Assembly (NCBI GenBank): GCA_913030785.1 | Contig: CAJWER010000197.1 | Span: 1 to 5,717, forward strand | Length of the DNA: 5,717 nucleotides | DNA from: an uncultured Chloroflexota bacterium | Lineage (GTDB): Bacteria > Chloroflexota > Dehalococcoidia > Lucifugimonadales > CAJWER01 | Direction: 5' to 3' | Shown here: positions 1 through 5,717 of the stretch, one piece after another | Position numbering within the stretch: position 1 is the first letter of the stretch | Layout of the letters: each line of letters begins with the position of its first letter | Notes under the pieces: model-generated | Databases searched by the model: none | The model's input: only the letters and a program-made list of their open reading frames with translations | Told to the model about the DNA's origin: nothing | Position numbers and translations under genes: made by a program

Positions 1-870
1 CTGCCCCTTAGGGGAGAGTTCGTGGTAGCGCTCAGCAAGGTCCGCCTCGGTGAATGTCAGCTCACCCTGATAGCCGTCGACAGTGGGGGCGTCGGCAGTG
101 TGTCCATCTGCCCATAGCAGCGGGCAGCCGTAGTTTGCAGCCGCTGAAGTGAGTGCTTTGCGCATCTCGAAGTTGGCCCACTCGGGAAGTCCTGTGATGC
201 GAGGAATCGGACCCCAGGGCAAGTCCCACTCAGGGAGTACCTGCTTGCCTATCCAGTCGCCAAGCACACTCCAGTCGGTGATATCGGCCATCTTGCACTC
301 GACGTGAACATGGATGTTGGGGGCGCGGTTTGAGGGGATATGCAAGCCCCAGAAGGGAGCCCATCCAGTTAGGGCAGAGGCAAGTGCCGAGAGGCCGGAC
401 TCGCGGTTGGTGACCAGTGAGGTGTAGGAATTGGAGAAGCATACAGCGTTGGACTCGGCCCACGAGCCGATGCCCTCTCCTGTGTCCACGCCCCTGTCGT
501 AGGGCGTGCAGGACAGAGTCGCCTCGATTCCGAGGTTCGAATACGCATGCACGATTTCGAACTGCTGCTCCAGGAAGCCTGGGTGGTCGATGCCCATCTC
601 CTCCATGCGCTCGTGGTCGCAGCCAGCGGAGTTCAGGGTCGTCGGGATTGCTACCTTGCCCTCAGGGTCACCGGCGAGGTCCGAGAGGAAGCGGCGCAGT
701 CCGTGTCCGCCGGTGATCACGCTCACCCCCGAGACATGCGCGTGCTCCACGCGAACGAACTCGCTGGCTCCCGCTGTAGATGCCAGATCCACCACTAAGC
801 GAGCGGCCTTCTGCTTAGTCGGGCCATGCCCGCCTTCGAGCATCGAGCGCAGGTCATCTGGGATGTCCAC
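1..870 (-). CDS. acnX: Aconitase X (AcnX) large/catalytic subunit, probable phosphomevalonate dehydratase; C-terminus cut by window edge
   Basis: The frame stays open to base 1 and gives the first 290 residues of an AcnX (DUF521) protein; the family is usually about 400 residues, so roughly the last quarter is missing. Family signatures in order: MLEGGHGPTKQKA (10-22), VEHAHVSGVS (41-50), PTTLNSAGCD (76-85), LSCTPYDRG (119-127), WAESNAVCFSNS (137-148), TNRESGL (154-160) and an ALTSAAANYGCPLLW-like segment (239-253). Cys121 and Cys144 lie in the conserved metal/active-site motifs. In most archaea this subunit dehydrates mevalonate 5-phosphate to trans-anhydromevalonate phosphate, with a small DUF126 subunit; bacterial relatives act on cis-3-hydroxyproline. 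The isoprenoid role is inferred from the likely archaeal host. No small subunit is encoded upstream; it may lie beyond the left edge. I chose the GTG at 868-870 because a GGGAG sits 6 bases upstream and because the family starts close to the ML.G motif. TTG at 898-900 is the only longer alternative noted, as an in-frame TAA lies just upstream. Confidence 0.88.
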   Translation of the reverse strand, partial: MDIPDDLRSMLEGGHGPTKQKAARLVVDLASTAGASEFVRVEHAHVSGVSVITGGHGLRRFLSDLAGDPEGKVAIPTTLNSAGCDHERMEEMGIDHPGFLEQQFEIVHAYSNLGIEATLSCTPYDRGVDTGEGIGSWAESNAVCFSNSYTSLVTNRESGLSALASALTGWAPFWGLHIPSNRAPNIHVHVECKMADITDWSVLGDWIGKQVLPEWDLPWGPIPRITGLPEWANFEMRKALTSAAANYGCPLLWADGHTADAPTVDGYQGELTFTEADLAERYHELSPKGQ

Positions 871-876
871 GCCTAA

Positions 877-881
877 CTCCC
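877..881 (-). promoter_or_regulatory. Ribosome binding site supporting the GTG start of acnX
   Basis: On the minus strand this reads GGGAG, 6 bases before the GTG at 870. It favours the GTG over the TTG at 900, which has no comparable purine-rich site before it. Confidence 0.5.
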
Positions 882-908
882 GTATGGTGGTCCCCTTCAA
901 TACGACGC

Positions 909-942
909 AATCGGATTATCGAATCGGTTCTTTTCAAATCGG
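909..942 (-). repeat. Three direct CCGATT hexamers in the intergenic region upstream of acnX
   Basis: The 116-base gap 871-986 is the longest in the window and the likeliest place for an acnX promoter. On the minus strand it holds CCGATT three times (937-942, 922-927, 909-914), with start-to-start spacings of 15 and 13 bases. The A-rich stretches between them (TTGAAAAGAA, CGATAAT) are the most AT-rich sequence nearby, but neither is a convincing archaeal TATA box. The repeats may be regulator sites or chance in a short low-complexity spacer. I see no clear terminator hairpin for the methyltransferase gene here. Confidence 0.3.
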
Positions 943-986
943 GTTGCTGGGTGGCATTTGCACCGAGATTGGCGAGAATATGGGCA

Positions 987-1733
987 CTAGTCGCCATCGG
1001 CACGCTGCCGCTGAGCCTCGATGGCCACTACGGCCATCGGCGCCTGTAGGTTGTAAGAGGGGACGAAGCCGCTCATCGGTATGCGGACCACGAGGTCCGA
1101 TGCAGCGAGCATATCATCAGGAATCCCGTCATGCTCGCCGCCCACGATCAGCATCACATCACCAGTCAGGTCAGCATCCCACGGGTCGGCTTGGCCGCTG
1201 TCCTCGACTGCTATCACCCTGAACCCAGAAGCCTTGGCTGAATCGATGGCTTGCGAGCCGTCAACCCAGTGCACGGGCATGAACCGGTGGGCCTTCATAG
1301 AGGCGCGCAGGGCCGCCTTGCGCTCGCTGTGGTTTAGTTGGCAGTCAACGAACACGGCATCAGCGCCGCTGACCTCAGCGGTGCGGATGGTGAAGCCAAT
1401 GTTGACCGGGTAGCGCGCCCCGGCGAGCATCCAGACCAGTCCGCCTCGTTCGAGTACTTCTTCGAGGCTCGCGTCGGGATTGCGGCCGACCAGTGCGAGC
1501 ACCTCTGGGGGCTCGTCGTGGGTGTCCCTAGCCATCCTCCAGACATCACTGCTGGAGCCTTCCCTGACAGGAATCCCTCTCTCCTCAGCGATGGCCCTCA
1601 GGCGCGCCACTCCTGGGTTCTGGGAGTCACGGCGCACCAGCAGGAGTGAAATCTCCTCATCGGCGTCGAAAGCATCGCTTACCTCGTCGACGCCGCACCT
1701 CTGCATGGAGCCAGATGGGGGCCTGTAATACAA
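987..1733 (-). CDS. SpoU/TrmH-family RNA 2'-O-ribose methyltransferase
   Basis: This is a SAM-dependent methyltransferase of the SPOUT (trefoil-knot) class, which methylates the ribose 2'-OH of rRNA or tRNA. Numbering from the TTG at 1733 (248 residues), all three SpoU motifs are present: motif 1 NIGFTIRTAE at 111-120, with the conserved Asn and Arg; motif 2 LIVGGEHDG at 195-203; and motif 3 IPMSGFVPSYN at 218-228. The N-terminal part (about 1-100) resembles the substrate-binding domain that precedes the SPOUT fold. The start is uncertain. An ATG at 1823 would overlap the preceding gene by 71 bases and add Ser/Arg-rich sequence that looks like readthrough of that gene in another frame. ATG at 1706 would remove YYRPP, which I recall as conserved just before QRCGVDEV in relatives. 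TTG at 1733 keeps it and leaves a 19-base gap, but no good ribosome binding site is visible. The target nucleotide cannot be read from sequence alone. Confidence 0.85.
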   Translation of the reverse strand: MYYRPPSGSMQRCGVDEVSDAFDADEEISLLLVRRDSQNPGVARLRAIAEERGIPVREGSSSDVWRMARDTHDEPPEVLALVGRNPDASLEEVLERGGLVWMLAGARYPVNIGFTIRTAEVSGADAVFVDCQLNHSERKAALRASMKAHRFMPVHWVDGSQAIDSAKASGFRVIAVEDSGQADPWDADLTGDVMLIVGGEHDGIPDDMLAASDLVVRIPMSGFVPSYNLQAPMAVVAIEAQRQRADGD

Positions 1734-1752
1734 AGGCTGAACCCACGGGAGT

Positions 1753-2292
1753 CTACTCGTCTTCACCCGAGAGGTTCGCATTGATCTGCTGGAGGATGTC
1801 CCTGATTTCAACAAGAACGTCATTGGACGGTGACTCCGGGGCGGCGATCGCTACGACAGCACTCTGTGTGAGGGACAACGAGTCGCGCTGCTTGAGGATG
1901 ATGTCGCGGAACTTGGGTCCGTCCTTGACGCCCGTGAGGTAGAATGGGGTCGAGCCCGCGGTCTCGAACGACATCTTGACCACTCCGAGAGCGTTCAGGA
2001 TTGGTCCCTCGTGTATTTGGACGTCAGTGAGCATGTCGAGAGGTATGTTCTGCTGCTTCTTGAACAGCCATCCCATGCGGATATTGATCGATCGATTGGT
2101 CAGGGCGCAGGCCAGGTGCTCGAACTGCTTCCGGTGAACCAGCCAACCGAACGGCAACCAGATAATCAGCAGAGGTATGCCGATGAAGCTCACTGTCAGA
2201 GTAAACATTGCCGAAAGCCACCAGTATACTATCACCTTCCTGTTGAAATCCACCGAAAAGATATGTCCGCTGTCCGCGTATCCCTCTGCCAT
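1753..2292 (-). CDS. Membrane protein with a bacterial-type PH domain (bPH2/DUF304, YdbS-like)
   Basis: This is a 179-residue protein. Residues about 20-52 form two closely spaced hydrophobic helices separated by a Gly-Ile-Pro turn (38-40), then a basic WLVHRK end. Residues about 60-135 match the bacterial PH fold: a strand with LTNRSINIRMG (64-74), then IPLDMLTDVQIHEGP (83-97), LGVVKMSFETAG (102-113), and a final helix FRDIILKQRD (128-137). The PLxxLTDV segment after a short tryptophan-containing strand is the best family marker. The tail (156-173) is a predicted amphipathic helix, then an acidic end. Related proteins are small membrane proteins with no settled biochemical role; I assign none. 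The ATG has GGAG 5 bases upstream. It lies 45 bases after the nadE stop and 19 before the methyltransferase start, consistent with co-transcription. Confidence 0.8.
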   Translation of the reverse strand: MAEGYADSGHIFSVDFNRKVIVYWWLSAMFTLTVSFIGIPLLIIWLPFGWLVHRKQFEHLACALTNRSINIRMGWLFKKQQNIPLDMLTDVQIHEGPILNALGVVKMSFETAGSTPFYLTGVKDGPKFRDIILKQRDSLSLTQSAVVAIAAPESPSNDVLVEIRDILQQINANLSGEDE

Positions 2293-2297
2293 GCGTG

Positions 2298-2301
2298 CTC
2301 C
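2298..2301 (-). promoter_or_regulatory. Ribosome binding site of the PH-domain gene
   Basis: GGAG on the minus strand, 5 bases before the ATG at 2292. A second ATG overlaps this site but is out of frame with the protein, so the site decides for 2292. Confidence 0.55.
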
Positions 2302-2337
2302 ATTCCAGTCCTTCTATTCAAGCCATCCATAGCGGTT

Positions 2338-4080
2338 TCAGCGCTTGGCTGCCAGAGGTTGCCTCCAGCCCTGGCCGAACGCTCGCTCACTGACTCGCGG
2401 GGCCGGTGGCATCTGCCAGCGCTTGTGCTCGCTGGCGTTGAGTTTGCCCTCGACCCACGCCACTGTGTCCTCGTCATAGCCCTGAGCGGCGATGCTCTCG
2501 GGCGAAGCCATGTCTTCGATGAGAGCGTGGAGGATGGCGTCGAGCGTGGCGTAGGGGGGGAGGCTGTCCTGGTCGACCTGGTCGGGGGCGAGCTCGGCTG
2601 AGGGTGGCTTGGTGATGGTGGACTCGGTGATTGGAGGCGGGTTGCCCATGGATTCAGCGTCGACGTTGATGGCCCGGGCCAGCTCGTAGACCTGGGTCTT
2701 GTAGAGGTCTCCGAGAGGCGCGTAGCCTCCGTTCATATCGCCGTACAGGGTGCAGTATCCTTGAGCAAGTTCGGACTTATTTCCCGTGGCGATTGCCATC
2801 GCCGAGCGCGAGTTGGCGATTCCCATCACCAGTAAGCCACGCAATCTCGCCTGGATATTCTCGCCCACCATTGGCGGACCCTCGCTGACTTCGGTATTGA
2901 GCCGCTTTTCCGCAACCTCGTGCAGTTCTTCAATTGATAATTCGAGATATTCAATCCCCAGCGCCATCGCAGTCGCTTCGGCATCGTCCTTGCTGTGTTG
3001 TGATGAATGGCGACTCGGCATCGAGATGCCGATGACCGAATCTTGACCCAAGGCGCGGGTGGCCAGGCACGCCGCTACCGCCGAATCGATGCCGCCGGAC
3101 ATGCCGAGAACCACTTTTGACAGTCCCGACTTGTGGCAATAATCTCGCAGTCCGATGGTCACGGCAGACAATAAATCGTGCACCGAATCTACTGCCTTGG
3201 CCGATTCACCCTCTACACCTGATTCGATAATCTGCTCATCTCCAGCGGCGATGAAATCAGCAGCATCGGCGGAGGAAGACTCCTCGGTTATCCACACTGA
3301 TGCGGAGAAGTCATCGAGGTCGACCAGCAATACCCCTTCGACCCAGCCCGGCGCCGACACCACTTCTCCGCCCGGCAACGCGGCCAGAGAATGGCCATCG
3401 AATAACAGGTCGTCATTTCCCCCGACCTGATTGGCGAGAAGAAAAGGATGACCAAGAGTTTGTGCCGCGGCCCGAGCCACGGTCAGTCGTGAACTCTGTT
3501 TAGTCGCATGAAATGGCGAGGATGAGAGATTGACGGTCGCCACCAGTTCAACCCCCTGGCCGGTCCATGCCGCCAATTGTTCAATCGGGTCGGTCTGATA
3601 ATCTGACGGCACCAGTCCGGCATGTTGCCAAGCGTCTTCACAGATTGTCACCCCGAGATCGAGCCCGCCCAAGCCACGTACGATTCCAGGTCGGCTGTCG
3701 GGCGAGAAATAGCGCGCCTCATCGAATACTTCGTAGGTCGGCAGTAATTGTTTGCGGGTAACCTCACGTACCGCCCCATCGTAATCGATTCGCAAGGCAC
3801 CATTGCCCGGGAGCTGACGCGGCTTCCGGGGCACAGGCGAGCCGACCAGTAGAGGAATCGGGGTGGAGATTGTGCCGGCCGCCTCAATGCAGGCGGAGAT
3901 GAAATCATCCTGTAGTAATAGGTCGCGTGGAGGGTAGCCGGAGATGGCTAATTCGGTCGCAACCGCGGCGACCGCACCCGCATCTGCAGCCAATACCAGT
4001 AGAGTCTCGAGTCGTTTGACATTTCCAGCCAGATCACCGACGGTCGGATTTAACTGCAACAAAGCGATTTTTCGCGCCAT
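2338..4080 (-). CDS. nadE: Glutamine-dependent NAD+ synthetase (glutaminase-synthetase two-domain type)
   Basis: It makes NAD+ from deamido-NAD+ with ATP, taking ammonia from glutamine; the last step of NAD synthesis, cytosolic. The 580 residues have both expected domains. The N-terminal nitrilase-type glutaminase (about 1-255) has the catalytic triad Glu43 (TELAISGYPPRDLL), Lys110 (TRKQLLPTYEVFDE) and Cys147 (TICEDAW). The C-terminal adenylating domain (about 300-580) has the ATP P-loop SGGIDS at 328-333, SMPSRHSS at 353-360, TGNKSELAQGY at 432-442, KPPSAEL at 491-497 and a KRxQxPPxPR motif at 553-562. Length fits the shorter bacterial class, not the roughly 680-residue mycobacterial type. 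Translation starts at ATG 4080; a TTG directly before it (4083) extends the frame, but AGGTGG sits correctly spaced for the ATG. It follows the surface-protein gene by 8 bases. Codon choice changes sharply after codon 440 (position 2760) with no frame disruption, suggesting a mosaic gene or an assembly join. Confidence 0.97.
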   Translation of the reverse strand: MARKIALLQLNPTVGDLAGNVKRLETLLVLAADAGAVAAVATELAISGYPPRDLLLQDDFISACIEAAGTISTPIPLLVGSPVPRKPRQLPGNGALRIDYDGAVREVTRKQLLPTYEVFDEARYFSPDSRPGIVRGLGGLDLGVTICEDAWQHAGLVPSDYQTDPIEQLAAWTGQGVELVATVNLSSSPFHATKQSSRLTVARAAAQTLGHPFLLANQVGGNDDLLFDGHSLAALPGGEVVSAPGWVEGVLLVDLDDFSASVWITEESSSADAADFIAAGDEQIIESGVEGESAKAVDSVHDLLSAVTIGLRDYCHKSGLSKVVLGMSGGIDSAVAACLATRALGQDSVIGISMPSRHSSQHSKDDAEATAMALGIEYLELSIEELHEVAEKRLNTEVSEGPPMVGENIQARLRGLLVMGIANSRSAMAIATGNKSELAQGYCTLYGDMNGGYAPLGDLYKTQVYELARAINVDAESMGNPPPITESTITKPPSAELAPDQVDQDSLPPYATLDAILHALIEDMASPESIAAQGYDEDTVAWVEGKLNASEHKRWQMPPAPRVSERAFGQGWRQPLAAKR

Positions 4081-4084
4081 CAAA

Positions 4085-4090
4085 CCACCT
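4085..4090 (-). promoter_or_regulatory. nadE: Ribosome binding site of nadE overlapping the upstream stop codon
   Basis: AGGTGG on the minus strand, 4 bases before the ATG at 4080. Its first two bases belong to the TAG (4091-4089) that ends the surface-protein gene, so ribosomes finishing that gene terminate on the nadE site. This arrangement suggests translational coupling and fixes the nadE start. Confidence 0.65.
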
Positions 4091-5717
4091 ATGCATATCC
4101 CGAATCATCGGCCGAATGCCACTGGCCGTCTTCTCCCATCCGCCACCAATATCCTTCGTCATTCTTCTTCCACCAGTGGCCGTTGCCATCCTGGACCCAG
4201 TCCTTACCCACATCACCATCACCCACAGGCGATCCTGTACCAGCACCCCCGGTTCCACCGGCAGAGGTGGTTGCAACAGGCGCCGAGGCAGCCTGTTGCT
4301 CGGCTTGGCCATAGGGGTCGGCGGCGGGCTCGGATGTGGTTGGCAAGGCTGGCTGTCCGGCTGACTCACCCGATTGGGTGGGGGCAGAGCCGGTAGAGGT
4401 TGACTGGAGAATCGCTGATGCCGACTCGGCCGAGTATATCTGGTCATATTCGGCCGCCTTGGCGGCAATTCTCGACGCTTGGACATCGGCCTCAACCTGC
4501 TCGGATTCTTCATCTCCCTCTTCATCGAAGTCATCCCAATAATCGTTCTCCCATCCCTTGTCGCGGCGCGAGTTGATATCACGGAGGAACATTAGTAAGA
4601 CGACTCCTAGGATAGATGAGAGCACCAAGAAGGCGACGAGAATAACCGTGTCAACACCTCCCAAAGAGCCTGACAGCAGGTTATCCTGAGACTTCTGCAG
4701 GACATCGATTTCCTCACCCTTCACCGAAGTTCCACCGTTTACGCTCACCTCGATCCATTGAATCCCCATTTCCTCAGGTTGCCAAGAAACCGTCATGGTC
4801 TCGGATTGCCCAGGGGCGGCCTCGGCGGTGGCGATGTGTAAGGGGAGGCGCTGGCCAGCGAGGTTGACGGCTTCGACCACTACATTGGCGCTACCGCTGG
4901 CGGTGCCGACATTATTGATGTCGATCTGCACCACTATCGACTCGCCGACCTCGATGAAAATTCGTTGATACTCGATATCGCCCTCCTCAACACTCCATTT
5001 GGCGATTTTCTGTTCTAGCGGCCAAGAGGCGAACGGCGAGTCGAAGGAATTGAAACTATGGTTTGAATCGAAAAGATTTCCAGCGGCATCTTGACCGGTG
5101 ACCCAGACGTGGAGGGTCAGAGCACTCTCGAGTGAATCCGACTGCAGAACCTCGGCCAGATTCAAATTGGTGGTGGCCGATAATTGTAGACTGGCTAAAG
5201 TGCCACTAGGGATGATCAATGTCGATGTTCCCTCGGCTATCATCACTCCCTTCGGATCTTCCCCCTCGGTCACCAACCACTGTAGTCTTAATGAATCTGG
5301 GTCGATTTCCTGGGTCTCGGCAATGCGTAAATCGATGGTTACCTCGCCGAGGTCTGCGAGCGGAATGGTTGAATCAAAGCGCGGTGTGACCACTTCGACC
5401 GGACGTGGGCCATCTCCGTCGACAACTATCCAAAACAGTGCGGTCTGGCCATCAGTGACATCATTTCCCTGAGGTGGAAGTCCTGTCAAACCCCAGGAGA
5501 GTGCGTGACTTCCGCTCTCCCAAGGACCTTCGATGGAGATATAGAAAGAACCGTTTTGCGATACTGCAATCAATTCTTGTCCGGCGAGTTTGAATTCGAC
5601 CTGAACGCTGAACTCAGGGACCTGCCCAGACTCAGCAAAGGTAGTGGAACCTTGAATCTGGATGGGCGAGCCGGGTGACAGCCATGCCCCTTCGCTGGTA
5701 GAAACTCCAAATGGGAC
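4089..5717 (-). CDS. Large membrane-anchored surface protein with Ig/CARDB-like domains and Trp-rich cytoplasmic tail; N-terminus cut by window edge
   Basis: The frame is open to base 5717, so only the last 542 residues are seen, with no start or signal peptide. Numbering from the edge: residues about 1-330 are beta-rich, Thr/Ser/Gly- and Asp/Glu-rich, with no Cys, typical of secreted archaeal Ig-like modules. The segment about 255-329 (IEVGESIVVQIDINNVGTAS, then PGQSETMTVSWQPEEMGIQW) resembles a CARDB-type module. One transmembrane helix spans about 356-378 (4584-4652), followed by Arg/Lys (RDINSRRDK), which by the positive-inside rule puts the C-terminus in the cytoplasm. The tail has an acidic stretch (about 392-413), an Ala/Ser/Gly/Pro/Gln-rich linker (about 415-503) and three aromatic repeats (509-535). 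It could be an adhesin, receptor or cell-envelope protein; no enzyme motif is visible. It directly precedes nadE with an 8-base gap. A TTG at 5573 is internal, not a credible start, because similar domain sequence continues upstream of it. Confidence 0.85.
   Translation of the reverse strand, partial: VPFGVSTSEGAWLSPGSPIQIQGSTTFAESGQVPEFSVQVEFKLAGQELIAVSQNGSFYISIEGPWESGSHALSWGLTGLPPQGNDVTDGQTALFWIVVDGDGPRPVEVVTPRFDSTIPLADLGEVTIDLRIAETQEIDPDSLRLQWLVTEGEDPKGVMIAEGTSTLIIPSGTLASLQLSATTNLNLAEVLQSDSLESALTLHVWVTGQDAAGNLFDSNHSFNSFDSPFASWPLEQKIAKWSVEEGDIEYQRIFIEVGESIVVQIDINNVGTASGSANVVVEAVNLAGQRLPLHIATAEAAPGQSETMTVSWQPEEMGIQWIEVSVNGGTSVKGEEIDVLQKSQDNLLSGSLGGVDTVILVAFLVLSSILGVVLLMFLRDINSRRDKGWENDYWDDFDEEGDEESEQVEADVQASRIAAKAAEYDQIYSAESASAILQSTSTGSAPTQSGESAGQPALPTTSEPAADPYGQAEQQAASAPVATTSAGGTGGAGTGSPVGDGDVGKDWVQDGNGHWWKKNDEGYWWRMGEDGQWHSADDSGYA
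4113..4193 (-). repeat. Three tandem 9-residue aromatic repeats at the surface protein's C-terminus
   Basis: Units 4167-4193, 4140-4166 and 4113-4139 encode x(3)-[NED]-G-[HYQ]-W-[WH]-[KRS], with cores NGHWW, EGYWW and DGQWH. Gly and the first Trp are invariant. Synonymous and non-synonymous differences between units make the DNA repeat poor, so the periodicity is held at protein level. It lies on the cytoplasmic side of the predicted membrane helix. Confidence 0.7.

Noticed and set aside
506..1222. Plus-strand 238-codon open frame
   Set aside because: It runs antisense across acnX, the intergenic gap and the methyltransferase. Its product is Arg/Ser/Pro-rich with no recognisable domain, as expected for a shadow of GC-rich coding DNA.
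2081..2100. GATCGATCGAT-rich stretch that might be an operator or repeat
   Set aside because: It lies within the PH-domain coding sequence and encodes the conserved LTNRSINI strand; it is explained by codons.
2554..2560. Run of seven G (C on the coding strand) inside nadE, a possible frameshift site
   Set aside because: The frame is intact across it and encodes the Pro-Pro of a conserved SLPPY-type segment, so no slippage or sequencing error needs to be invoked.
2011..2601. Plus-strand 196-codon open frame
   Set aside because: It is antisense to the PH-domain gene and the nadE 3' end, both of which have clear family motifs. No family motif or good ribosome binding site was seen for it.
4034..4582. 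Minus-strand 182-codon open frame overlapping the surface-protein tail and the nadE start
   Set aside because: The product is Arg/Pro-rich low complexity in a different frame from two well-supported genes; it is an off-frame reading of the linker region.

Overview
The window is a dense, single-direction stretch from what is probably an archaeal genome. All five genes I can support lie on the minus strand, so transcription runs from right to left, and I found no credible plus-strand gene. The host looks most like a marine planktonic euryarchaeon of the Poseidoniales (Marine Group II) type. That rests on three things: an aconitase X protein of the kind archaea use in isoprenoid synthesis, a large secreted beta-rich protein with one C-terminal membrane anchor and a tryptophan-rich cytoplasmic tail, and frequent GTG/TTG starts. 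It is an inference from gene content; no rRNA or other definitive marker is present.

In transcription order: (1) 5717-4089, the C-terminal 542 residues of a large surface protein cut by the right edge, with Ig-like or CARDB-like extracellular segments, one transmembrane helix and a low-complexity cytoplasmic tail ending in three 9-residue aromatic repeats. (2) 4080-2338, complete glutamine-dependent NAD+ synthetase (nadE), starting 8 bases after the surface protein's stop, with its ribosome binding site overlapping that stop. (3) 2292-1753, a small two-helix membrane protein with a bacterial-type PH domain. (4) about 1733-987, a SpoU/TrmH-family RNA ribose methyltransferase. (5) 870-1, the N-terminal 290 residues of aconitase X, cut by the left edge. 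Gaps are 8, 45, 19 and 116 bases, so the first four genes could share a transcript; the 116-base gap is the only one with room for a separate promoter.

The genes do not form one obvious pathway. NAD synthesis, rRNA/tRNA modification and isoprenoid precursor synthesis are core functions; the surface protein and PH-domain protein are envelope-associated and of unknown role.

The most notable signal is not a gene. Synonymous codon choice changes abruptly inside nadE, at about position 2760. Upstream (2761-5717) the genes favour GAT, and nadE also favours AAT and uses TTA/TTG freely. Downstream (1-2760) GAC, AAC, CAG and CTC/CTG dominate. The reading frame and NadE motifs stay intact across the junction. 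A homologous recombination junction, or a metagenome assembly chimera joined through a conserved nadE motif, would both explain it.
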